In this document: positions 1-7,749 of the stretch, in pieces | Numbering within the stretch: the first letter of the stretch is position 1 | Layout of the letters: each line of letters starts with the position of its first letter | DNA from: Chrysochromulina parva | Lineage: Eukaryota > Haptophyta > Prymnesiales > Chrysochromulinaceae | Reading direction: 5' to 3' | NCBI GenBank assembly: GCA_002887195.1 | Contig: PJAB01001089.1 | Span: forward strand, 1 to 17,384 | DNA length: 17,384 nt | Position numbers and translations under genes: made by a program | Notes under the pieces: generated by a model | Database searches by the model: none | Told to the model about the DNA's origin: nothing | What the model saw: only the letters and a program-made list of their open reading frames with translations

Positions 1-1709
1 GCTTTTGGTGACCGGACCATACCTATACACGCACGCACCCTAGGGCCTCAACGAGGTGACCCGAACGAGATGGGTGTGTACTACGGTACAGTACAGTCTG
101 CTGTGGTGCACACTAACTAGGCCCCCCTTAGTAAGAACCCACACCTCGAACCCCGCTTTCCCGACGGGGGGTGGGTTGGGAGGCTTCGTTTTCTTTGCTG
201 TGGCGGTGTTGGACGTCGTGGCCACCCCCGTACAGGAGGGTGGTCCCACTCTTCCCCTGTGGGGAGGAGTGGTGACGTTAGGTTACTTTGTGTTCTGGTT
301 TGTGGGTGTTGGGTATGGAGGTCGGTTCGGGTTGCGGTAGCATGTAGTCTGTACGCCGCTCAAGTAGCGAAGAGGGAGCCCATAAATCGCGTAAAATGAT
401 AAGTTGCCGTACTGGCCGTATAGCTTTCGAGTATAGATGTTTCGACGAATCGTTTCGGGCGTTGTATCGCGGTACCGGGGTTAGGGTTAGCTACACCTAC
501 AGCCCCCGGCCACGAGCCCACGACCAAGAGTCACCACCAATTCTCTCTGAAAATAGAAGATAATTATCTACGATACCGATCGCTCCCTGTTGTTATTATT
601 GAAAGAGTCCCGGCGAAAGCCTTTCATGTCGACAGATGTAAAAACAGGTTGGTTGGTTTTTTCGAGTCGTGCTCGGCCGGAGTCGAACGAGCTCTTTCTC
701 GGGGCGGCGGAGGTTGTTTCCCTTTTGGGTTTTTGCTGTGACCAACCTGAAAAGGGGTGCCAGGAGTTGCCTCAAATAGATTGCGGCACTTTTGCAGCAT
801 TGCAGGACACGGCAAAAGGCAAGCTCTTGTGCGCTTCTTCGTCCCGAGCGAAATTGCCCTATCTTATCGTTCAGTACCATGGCCACGTTGCTCAGCGCGC
901 AGATGTTATCGTGTCACCGGCGCTGTCCTTATCGGTCACCGGCCACTCGTCGGGCTGATCCGTAGAGCGCGCGCGAGGCAACGACACTCAAAGAATCCCG
1001 GCGTGTGCACAAAAGGCCGGTGGAGCACGGCCAGCACGAGCCACGCGTGGTCACGCATCGAAAGAGCGCATCAGTCTCGCACGCTCAACCTGGGGCGCGG
1101 AATCGGCCGTTATGGGTTATGCGCGTCGTACATGTACGTCGCCCGATCCGCGATCGTTCTCGCCGAAACGGCCGTCTTGCCGGCCATGAAGTCAGTATCT
1201 CGCCGCAGGCCTGCCTGCCTGCCGATCGTCCACATCTACTGTGTAGTTGTAGTGGCCATCGTAGTCGAGAGTACTAAGGGACTTGAGTATTATTGCTCGA
1301 CCCCCCGTCAACCATGCTTGGCATGCCCGCCCGCGTTAAACGAAATCCCGCGACCACGAAAGTCGAAAGGTAACTCGTTTAGCTCAATCGTTATGTCGTG
1401 TGCCGTGAAACAGCTGTATTCTATACCCGCGAACGCGGATCGGCGAGATGCGAGGCCCTTAAGGGGCCCAACGGGGTCTGTGACTGTGATGTGGACTGTT
1501 TGACAGCGGGAACGGCGATCTCTCACCGTCCCACGCGCACTTGTGATGTTGTGAATGGACCGTTTCGCAAAACCCGGTTCGCGGTTGATTAGATTGGAAT
1601 CGATGCTGAACCGTGGGATCGACCGTGGGACAGCCCACCGTACCGTGATGGTTCATGTCCATGTCGCACGTGCCGCACGCATTCTGAGAGATTTTCTGTG
1701 GAAGCAGCC
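1..1709. other. Lower-GC stretch with no supported gene
   Basis: This stretch is visibly less GC-rich than the rest, especially around 361-600, and has none of the strong codon bias of the genes to its right. Open frames here (for example plus-strand 757-1503 and 590-958) begin at GTG or TTG, overlap one another on both strands, and encode sequences with no domain I recognise. It lies beyond the 3' end of the 1343-residue minus-strand gene, so its right end probably holds that gene's 3' UTR, although I see no AATAAA on the minus strand. Small structures present are a 10-bp palindrome ccacgcgtgg (1041-1050), a 12-bp palindrome cgtacatgtacg (1127-1138), a short cctg run near 1209-1221, and repeated accgtggga near 1611-1629. 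No convincing tRNA or other RNA gene was seen. Confidence 0.6.
477..490 (+). repeat. Short telomere-like repeat (GGGTTA x2)
   Basis: The bases ggggttagggttag give about two copies of a TTAGGG-type unit inside the lower-GC left end. Two copies are far too few for a telomere and may be chance or an interstitial remnant. It may also be a binding site for a telobox-type factor. Confidence 0.3.
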
Positions 1710-4700
1710 CTACCGCTCGTCGCGAGGGGTCTCGCGAGGGGTCTCGAGGGCAGTCGTCTCGACGCCTCGCGGCGAGGGCGGCCGTGGCGCCGTGGCGGCT
1801 TGTTCATACCACCAGCCGTAACGATCGGGCGAGGCGGGCCGCTCGCGCCGTGGTGAGCCTCGCCGGGGCGCCGAGGCCACCTCTGCCGGCGCTCCTATCT
1901 GGAGGCAGTCGGCGACGCCGGCCGCATGCAAGCTGCCGGCGAGCCTCCGGCCTCCCGTCGGCGAGGAGGGGCGGGGCGAGGAGGGGCGGGGCGACATGGG
2001 GCGAGGCTCAGCCACGCCGCCATCTCCGATGTGATGCGAGGATCGCGAGTGCAGCGACATGGAGCGCGGCGACATGGGGCGCGGCGACATGGGGCGCGGC
2101 GACATGGGGCGCGGCGAGTAGTCGAAGGCGGTGTCGACCAGGGCTGCGGGCCGCCGTTCGATGGTATGGAGGGCTGATTCGGGGCGGACCCCTCGCCAGC
2201 CATCGCCAGTCGCCGCCGCCGCTGCCTCTTGGCGCGTGAGCGGCGCGGGCCCCGCGGCTGGCTTGGCGCCGAAGGTCCACCAAGGTGGCGGGGTCGCCTC
2301 GATGGGCCCCCCACCGAGGCCTGGTCGCTCGGCCCTCTCCCGACTGAACAAGAACTGTTGCGCTGCCGCCACGTCGAGAGGGAGGATGGCAGGGCCGTTT
2401 GGTAGAAGGGGATGGAGTGCGGGATTTACCGGCGGACGGATGGGTGACTCTCCCATATTTGGACTATCCAAGTGTCCCTTTTTGAAGCGTGCAAACCCAG
2501 CCGACGGGCCGCCCATGCCTGCTGCGGGTAGCATGTACGTGATGGGGCCGGGCCGGGGGAAAGCGTCGGTGCTCGTGCTGCGCGGCAGTGCGGCGCCCCG
2601 TCGGTTCGCCCAGCGCGCGGTGTCGTCGTACGGGGGCGGCTTCGAAGGCGGCGAAGGCGGCACGAGTGCGGCGGCCATCTCCGCAGGGCTGAGGTAGCGA
2701 GCTTCCCAATTGCGACGATGACCGACTTCGACGGACATGAGCCCAGCCGCCCCCTCGAAGGCGGACGGCGCGAGCTCCGGAATCTCCCCCGCGTTCTCAC
2801 ACCCCTCCTTCAGTTGCGCTGGCGAGGATGGCTCGTGAAAGGTGGCTGTCTGAGGCGCGCCGCGTGGTGTGAGGTCGCCATAAATCACCGCCTTCGCCTC
2901 CGAGAGGGCAACCGGCCTCGCCGAGCGGGCCCACCTCTGCCCGACCGGCAGCTTATAAAAAGCCGCCTCGGTGCTTGTGAGGCCCGCAGCGTCCTCCGAG
3001 AGGGCAGCAGCTGCCGCGTCGGCATTCGAGATGAAGCGCACTGCGGATGGCGACGGCTCGCGAACGACATCAAAACGATCGACGCTGTAGTGCTTGCTCT
3101 GGGAGCCAGCACCCGCCCCACCCGCAAATCGAGGTGGCAGCTCCGCCCATTCCGACTTGGTGGCGCCGGGCTGCTCCGCGGCCGCGAGCGCGGCCGCCAC
3201 ACCCTGGTCGCCCGTCGTGCGGAGCGCCTCACGGCGCGCCCGTGCGGAGGGTTGGGGCGACGGGTAGCCTTGGCCAACCGAGAGGGAGTCTGGTGTTGGG
3301 CTGGGCGCAATCGGGCCGGTGCGTTGGTGGCCCGAAAAGACGGGATCGCCGTGTGTGTCGGCGTAGTTCTTTTGATTCGAGGAGAGGCCGGCCGCGTGCT
3401 CATAGGCCGATGGCATGCCCTCCCACGCAAGGGGTGGGCTCGGTTCGAGCAATGGCGGTGGCTTGCCGAAGTCATAGATGGTGAACTCCTGTGGGGGCGT
3501 GATCCTCGAGGCGTAGCGCGCCGAAGGCGACATCATGACCGCCGCCTTGGCCTTCGCGTCAGCCGCCAGGGCCGCCGCGCTCCCCCATCCTGTCGCTGTT
3601 GCCGCGTTAGCCCCCGTCTCGGCTGCCGCTGCATCGGGCGTGGCGTCGGCTCCCGTGATCGGATTGCGCTCGCGTGCGGGGCTGCGGTGGCGGGGGGCGA
3701 CGGTGGCGGCTTCGGCGGCCTGCTTCGCGTTGTGGCGCGAGACGAAACCTTGAGCCAACGTGTTCGCCCAGGCTGCCTGGCTCGACGTCACGCCTGCCGC
3801 GCCAAGAAAGGCCTTTGGGATGAGGTCGGGGATACCCACATGGGGAAGCGCCGCCCCGTTGTAAATTTCAGGGGCGGTGGCCGCGGCTTCGGTGAAGTAC
3901 GCGGCGAGGGGGCGCGAGGGCGGGTCGGGTGGCAAGCCCGCTCGCTCGCTTATCGACTTGTAGCCTTCGAGCGTGGAGATGCCTGCCGCGCCTTCGGTCG
4001 GCATAGGGCGCGAGTCAGTGCCAAGCCCGGGCACGCCGACTGGCACACAGCGCAGGTTCTCACTAAACCAGTGATGGTGATCCGACCTCGGATCAGTGTA
4101 TCGAAAGACCAACTTCGAGGCGGAGCCCGCGGCCTTCTCGAAGGCGTCGGAACCAGGGATTTTCACCACCGGCGCGCGCTCACGCGCGCGGTGGGGCGCG
4201 AGGGCCTCAGCCGTGCCGACTAGCGGAGGACCACCGCCATAGAGGCTTTCCTTCATGATCTCGGGGAAGGTGGTCGCGTGATGATCGCCATGCCTGGGCC
4301 CCTGAAAACTCTCGCGCATCTTTTCATTCACGAGCATCGAAGGCAGCCCCGCTCCCGAAGCAAAGAGGCTTGATGGAGCGTCCGAGTCGATGGCGAGGAC
4401 ACCAGCATTCGCGGCGTCGCCCGAGATGAGCGCCGCAGCCTCGAAACCGTTACGCCTCTCCACTTTGATCGGAGGGCCGTTGCCGCCATCGCCACTCGGG
4501 ATCTCGCCGTGGCGCGACCATCTGGAGAACGTCTCGACCGTGCTCGCGCGGCCCGAGCGAGCCGCTGCTTCGAGGCTTCGAGTGCTCGGCTGCACGCTCC
4601 CGTTGAGTACGAGCCCAAAGCGCCCGGGACCCCGCTCCATCAGCCCGGGGGAATCCACTCCAGCCGCTTCCGCAAAGCCCTCCGGCGCGAGCGCGGCGAT

Positions 4701-5741
4701 CGAGTCGACAGTAGCGCGCGCGCGCCGCTCGGAGAGCGGTGCGTCCGGGTACATGACCTGCGCCACCTCGGGCCGCAAGTGCAACCGGGTGCGCACCGGC
4801 GATGGGTTGTTCGACTTCCACGACCGTTCGCCTGGAAACACGTTCGACTGGCCGGCCGCTGAGACCGCCGCCGCATCCGCCGCAGCAGCGGTCCACTCCT
4901 GCTCCTTCAGCCCGACTGCCCCCGGGCCGACGACGGCATGCTTCTTCTTCTCGCCGAGCGCGTCGGTCGACAGACCCGCCGGACCGTGAGCGCCGTTAGG
5001 GCTGGCGGGACGCGGTAGGGCCAGCGGGACCGTTGCCCCACGCTCTGCTGCCCTTGCCTGCAAGGACTCGCTCGTCATTGGCCCACTGTACTCGAGCGGC
5101 GAGGCCGTGTGCTTAGGCCTCAGCTCGCCCGGGTTGTTGCGTGGCATGTAATCGATAAAGTGCGCGCCCGCGTTCTTCAACCCAGTCTCGTGCGACCAGT
5201 CGCCGGCGTAGTCGAAGCCGGCCTCTGCCCTGGCGGCAGCCCCTCGCTCAGCTCCCTTTGCCTGCGACGACTCACCGCTGTACCTGAGCGGTGTGGCAGT
5301 GGGCTTAGGCCGCATCTCGCCCGGGTTCTTGGGCGCCATGTACTCGATGAACTGCGCGCCCGCGTTCTTCATGTCCGTCTTGTGTGACCACTCGCCGTAG
5401 TAGTCGGATGGCTCGCCGCTGTACTTGAGCGGCGAGGCAGCGGGTTTGGGCACCAGACCGGGCGGGCTCTTGGGCGGCATGTACTCGATGTGCTTACTGC
5501 CGGCGATCTCTGCCGAACTCTTTTGTGTCCACTTGCCGGCGTAGTCAAAGTCAGCCGCTTTACTGTGCGAGGGTGGCGCGCCAGGTGAGAACGTGATGTG
5601 CTTGGTCTCACCCTGCACCAGGCGTGAGCGTGGCGAGCCGGTTTCCACGGACAGGGCCTTTGATTTTGGATGGCGCCAAGTCGGCGAACGAACATGCACC
5701 TCAGGCCGGGGTGACCGGACGGTCGAGCCGAGCACCACCAT
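1710..5741 (-). CDS. Large repeat-containing protein of unknown function (1343 aa)
   Basis: I do not recognise the family. The start is the ATG at 5741-5739, with A at -3 and G at +4; the frame stays open 21 codons upstream but only to a TTG, so the shorter start is preferred. Residues about 65-221 hold three copies of a 46-residue repeat, with core (F/S)DYxGxW, then AGxxxIxYM, a PG and PK pair, and ending PLxYSG. Further along, a second motif of the form AFxxAAGxxS recurs about seven times between residues 354 and 1006. Near the C-terminus (1209-1264) are arrays of the pentapeptide RPMSP or RPSSP. The protein is rich in Pro, Ala, Ser and Gly, has no signal peptide, membrane segment or catalytic motif, and is probably largely disordered. 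The codon pattern and long frame support coding. It shares a 190-bp divergent promoter with the WW-domain gene. A structural or cytoskeleton-associated role is possible but is inference only. Confidence 0.85.
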   Translation of the reverse strand: MVVLGSTVRSPRPEVHVRSPTWRHPKSKALSVETGSPRSRLVQGETKHITFSPGAPPSHSKAADFDYAGKWTQKSSAEIAGSKHIEYMPPKSPPGLVPKPAASPLKYSGEPSDYYGEWSHKTDMKNAGAQFIEYMAPKNPGEMRPKPTATPLRYSGESSQAKGAERGAAARAEAGFDYAGDWSHETGLKNAGAHFIDYMPRNNPGELRPKHTASPLEYSGPMTSESLQARAAERGATVPLALPRPASPNGAHGPAGLSTDALGEKKKHAVVGPGAVGLKEQEWTAAAADAAAVSAAGQSNVFPGERSWKSNNPSPVRTRLHLRPEVAQVMYPDAPLSERRARATVDSIAALAPEGFAEAAGVDSPGLMERGPGRFGLVLNGSVQPSTRSLEAAARSGRASTVETFSRWSRHGEIPSGDGGNGPPIKVERRNGFEAAALISGDAANAGVLAIDSDAPSSLFASGAGLPSMLVNEKMRESFQGPRHGDHHATTFPEIMKESLYGGGPPLVGTAEALAPHRARERAPVVKIPGSDAFEKAAGSASKLVFRYTDPRSDHHHWFSENLRCVPVGVPGLGTDSRPMPTEGAAGISTLEGYKSISERAGLPPDPPSRPLAAYFTEAAATAPEIYNGAALPHVGIPDLIPKAFLGAAGVTSSQAAWANTLAQGFVSRHNAKQAAEAATVAPRHRSPARERNPITGADATPDAAAAETGANAATATGWGSAAALAADAKAKAAVMMSPSARYASRITPPQEFTIYDFGKPPPLLEPSPPLAWEGMPSAYEHAAGLSSNQKNYADTHGDPVFSGHQRTGPIAPSPTPDSLSVGQGYPSPQPSARARREALRTTGDQGVAAALAAAEQPGATKSEWAELPPRFAGGAGAGSQSKHYSVDRFDVVREPSPSAVRFISNADAAAAALSEDAAGLTSTEAAFYKLPVGQRWARSARPVALSEAKAVIYGDLTPRGAPQTATFHEPSSPAQLKEGCENAGEIPELAPSAFEGAAGLMSVEVGHRRNWEARYLSPAEMAAALVPPSPPSKPPPYDDTARWANRRGAALPRSTSTDAFPRPGPITYMLPAAGMGGPSAGFARFKKGHLDSPNMGESPIRPPVNPALHPLLPNGPAILPLDVAAAQQFLFSRERAERPGLGGGPIEATPPPWWTFGAKPAAGPAPLTRQEAAAAATGDGWRGVRPESALHTIERRPAALVDTAFDYSPRPMSPRPMSPRPMSPRSMSLHSRSSHHIGDGGVAEPRPMSPRPSSPRPSSPTGGRRLAGSLHAAGVADCLQIGAPAEVASAPRRGSPRRERPASPDRYGWWYEQAATAPRPPSPRGVETTALETPRETPRDER
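1963..2115 (-). repeat. 15-bp coding minisatellite, two clusters (RPMSP/RPSSP)
   Basis: On the plus strand a 15-bp unit of the form gacatggggcgcggc occurs four times at 2056-2070, 2071-2085, 2086-2100 and 2101-2115. A related cluster sits at 1963-1977, 1978-1992 and 1993-2007. Read on the minus strand each unit encodes RPMSP or RPSSP. The near-identity of the units suggests recent slippage or unequal exchange. Each unit supplies a Ser-Pro dipeptide, a potential proline-directed phosphorylation site. Confidence 0.9.
5079..5549 (-). repeat. Three 46-residue coding repeats
   Basis: Copies lie at 5412-5549, 5271-5408 and 5079-5216 on the minus strand. Copies 1 and 2 are nearly adjacent; copies 2 and 3 are separated by an 18-residue Ala/Gly-rich linker. 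Conserved positions are DYxGxW at the start, AG and I(E/D)YM in the middle, PG and RPK, then PLxYSG at the end. The copies differ at many positions, so this is an old protein-level repeat rather than a recent DNA duplication. Confidence 0.9.
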
Positions 5742-5931
5742 GTTGCCGAAAATTTGGACGTTTCGCTTTGTGGTTATTCCCTGTTTAGGTTGCGAAGAGT
5801 GCAAACAAGCAAGGACGCCCTCTTCGGATGCTCACGCGTGAGTTGAGTGGTGGCTGGGAGTTCAGTTGCGGACTTGACTTGGCTTGACTTTTTTTGTTTC
5901 TTGCTCTGCTCGCGTGAGCGGTGGCTGTTCA
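5742..5931. promoter_or_regulatory. Divergent (bidirectional) promoter region
   Basis: This 190-bp space separates the divergent ATGs of the 1343-residue protein (minus) and the WW-domain protein (plus), so it must hold both promoters and both 5' UTRs. It contains the palindrome ctcacgcgtgag (5831-5842), a second copy of the half motif cgcgtgag (5911-5918) flanked by gctc/gagc arms, and a cttgact repeat (5870-5890) ending in a T run. No clear TATA box was seen. Confidence 0.6.
5831..5842. promoter_or_regulatory. Palindrome CTCACGCGTGAG, candidate factor site
   Basis: This is a perfect 12-bp palindrome near the middle of the divergent promoter. Its core ACGCGT is identical to the MluI cell-cycle box known from yeast, but whether a similar factor acts here is unknown. 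The octamer cgcgtgag recurs at 5911-5918, just ahead of the plus-strand ATG. Confidence 0.4.
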
Positions 5932-7638
5932 ATGTCGCGACCGAGCACGTGCTCGGATGCCTCGCATGTACGGCCGATAACCATCGCGCTCCGGAACAAG
6001 GCCCTGCCGCCCGACAGCCCCAATGCGTGGGTGACTCTCGATGTCACGATGCATATGCCGCCCAACGGGCTGGGCGATGAGCCGCCGACACTCACCCCGG
6101 TGGAGCCTCCACCTCCTACGCATTGGGAGGGCACGTGGAAGGAGACTGCCCCGTTCTACGCCTCGCCAGAATCCAGGTCGGGCCGAAAACCGTTGCACGG
6201 CTCATTTTCCCGCGGGCCGAGCGCAATTTGGCGCAAGGTAGAGCTTCCGGACAGGCCACCTTTTTACTACTCGGAACAGTTTGGCATCTCCACATGGAAG
6301 CGGCCGTTGCCTCCTCCGCCGATGCACCCGATCGCCATTCCCTCGACGGATTTCAGAGCCGTGCAGCCGGAGTGGGACTTGCTCACAGACGAGGACCGGC
6401 GCAACCTCCTCTACGGGCTGCAGCGATTGAGCGAGCTTCAGGTGCCGACTGCACCGCCGATGCCGGCGCATGGTGAGGTGGAGGAGGGGGAGGAGGAGGA
6501 GGAGGAGGAGGAGGAGGGGGGGCGGGATGGCGCTCAGGCGAGTCGGCTGCCACTGCTCTCGGTCACCGCGAAGCAGCAGGGCGCCGATCTGTTGCCAAGC
6601 GAGCCCCTGCACCTCGACGTGAACGCGATGCGGGCGCGCAAGCAATCCAAATTAGTGGAGGACGCGGCAAGTGAGGAGGTGGCTGCCTCGAGGACGAAGC
6701 GTTTGGAGCACGCGCGGCGGACGAAGGAGCAGCTGTATGCGCTGCAGGCCAAGATGGCGGCCAAGGCAGCCGCCAAGGCGGCCACGTCCGCCGAGCGCCG
6801 TCCCGAGCGCACGCAGGAGTCGGTCGCTTCTTCAAGCGCCGTCCCGAGCGCCCCCGCTCCGAGCTTCGTTGGAGGGGCTGAGTTGATCAATCCGGCCCTG
6901 GCCGCCAAGCTGGCCGCCCTTTTTGACGAGCCGCAGCCGAAGAAGACGGAGCTGGCACCCAAGCCGCCGGACGCGCCCAAGCCGCAGAACCCGGCGCGCG
7001 TGTCCAATTTGTACGGCCCTTCCAAGCGCGTCGCTGCCTCGATGGCTGTCCAGCCGCTCTCCTTGAAGCAGATAGAGGATCAGCTCGTCGAGAAGTGCAA
7101 GGCGCTGCGCTCGGATGAGCAGGCGCTGCACAAGCTCCGCGACCAGATCCATCGCGAGAAGCTCGAGGTGCAGCGCGCGAAGATGCAGGCGCCCGGGTAC
7201 GTGGACTTCGTGCGCGACAAGAATCCGAAAGCGGTACCCGAGTTTGCGTGGGCGCGGCGCGTGGAGCAGCTGGGCGAAAAGGCGCGGCAGCGGCGCGAGC
7301 ACGAGCGCGATCATCACGAACGGTACACGCTGCTGGTTCAGGACGAGCTGCATCGCGCCGTGGTGAGCGCGCGCGGGCGGCTGCAAGCCGATCCCCACGG
7401 AAGCTCCGTCGGCGGGGACCCGTCGACGCTTCTGCTGCCGGGGCTCGGCTCGCCGCGCACGCCGGCGCTGCCACCGCGCAAGGGGCCGTCGACACTCAAG
7501 GCCGGGCCGGGCACAATGTACTCGAAGGAAAACGCCAAGGGCCGCGCCAGGCGGCTGGCGGCCATGCTCAACTCAAAAGCGCCGGTGCCCAGTTGGGACT
7601 TTCCTCGGCCGAGTCGTCAACAGCCTGAGGTCGCCTAG
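5932..7638 (+). CDS. WW-domain, coiled-coil protein (568 aa)
   Basis: The start is the first in-frame ATG; the frame opens 16 codons earlier only at a TTG. The context at -3 (T) is weak, so a later ATG (residue 40 or 42) is possible. Residues 100-125 match a divergent WW domain: Trp100, a Phe-Tyr-Tyr at 111-113, then Gly, Ser-Thr-Trp122 and Pro125, with 22 residues between the two Trp. WW domains bind proline-rich peptides. A polyglutamate run (about 182-195) follows. Two Lys/Arg/Glu/Ala-rich segments (about 238-289 and 376-484) are likely coiled coils, separated by a Pro/Lys-rich linker. The C-terminus is basic and contains Lys-Glu-Asn at 532-534. No signal peptide or membrane segment is seen. 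It is divergent from the repeat protein and is followed 111 bp later, in the same frame, by the RCC1 gene. The function is unknown; a scaffold or adaptor role is inferred. Confidence 0.85.
   Translation: MSRPSTCSDASHVRPITIALRNKALPPDSPNAWVTLDVTMHMPPNGLGDEPPTLTPVEPPPPTHWEGTWKETAPFYASPESRSGRKPLHGSFSRGPSAIWRKVELPDRPPFYYSEQFGISTWKRPLPPPPMHPIAIPSTDFRAVQPEWDLLTDEDRRNLLYGLQRLSELQVPTAPPMPAHGEVEEGEEEEEEEEEGGRDGAQASRLPLLSVTAKQQGADLLPSEPLHLDVNAMRARKQSKLVEDAASEEVAASRTKRLEHARRTKEQLYALQAKMAAKAAAKAATSAERRPERTQESVASSSAVPSAPAPSFVGGAELINPALAAKLAALFDEPQPKKTELAPKPPDAPKPQNPARVSNLYGPSKRVAASMAVQPLSLKQIEDQLVEKCKALRSDEQALHKLRDQIHREKLEVQRAKMQAPGYVDFVRDKNPKAVPEFAWARRVEQLGEKARQRREHERDHHERYTLLVQDELHRAVVSARGRLQADPHGSSVGGDPSTLLLPGLGSPRTPALPPRKGPSTLKAGPGTMYSKENAKGRARRLAAMLNSKAPVPSWDFPRPSRQQPEVA
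6475..6516 (+). repeat. GAG triplet run encoding polyglutamate
   Basis: A nearly pure GAG/GGG triplet tract lies inside the WW-domain gene and encodes about eleven Glu with a few Gly. It is a slippage-prone microsatellite between the WW region and the first coiled coil, and its length may vary between strains. Confidence 0.9.
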
Positions 7639-7749
7639 TGTCATGCCGTTCCGTGTGTGCAATCACAACCTGGTATCGTTCGCTTCGCACCCGCGTCGTT
7701 CCGATCACTTCATCTTTTGTGTTCTATCGCGGGGGTCCTCCCGCGAAAA
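7639..7749 (+). promoter_or_regulatory. 111-bp spacer, same frame open throughout
   Basis: This spacer must hold the 3' end of the WW-domain transcript and the promoter of the RCC1 gene if the two are independent. Read in the frame of both flanking genes it has 37 sense codons and no stop. There is no AATAAA and no obvious TATA box. The RCC1 ATG is preceded by aaaa, giving A at -3. Confidence 0.5.

Noticed and set aside
679..688. tRNA-like B-box (GTTCGACTCC on the minus strand)
   Set aside because: The T-stem has a mismatch and no matching acceptor strand or A-box is found at the proper distance, so it is not a tRNA gene.
757..1503. Plus-strand 248-codon open frame in the left region
   Set aside because: It begins at GTG, has no recognisable domain, and overlaps other open frames on both strands, so coding cannot be supported.
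2718..4223. Plus-strand 501-codon open frame
   Set aside because: It lies wholly antisense to the 1343-residue repeat protein. Its sequence is Arg/Gly-rich with no domain, as expected for a shadow frame in GC-rich DNA.
7528..7536. KEN sequence in the WW-domain protein (residues 532-534)
   Set aside because: A three-residue motif alone in a Lys-rich tail is likely chance; no other degron-like features accompany it.
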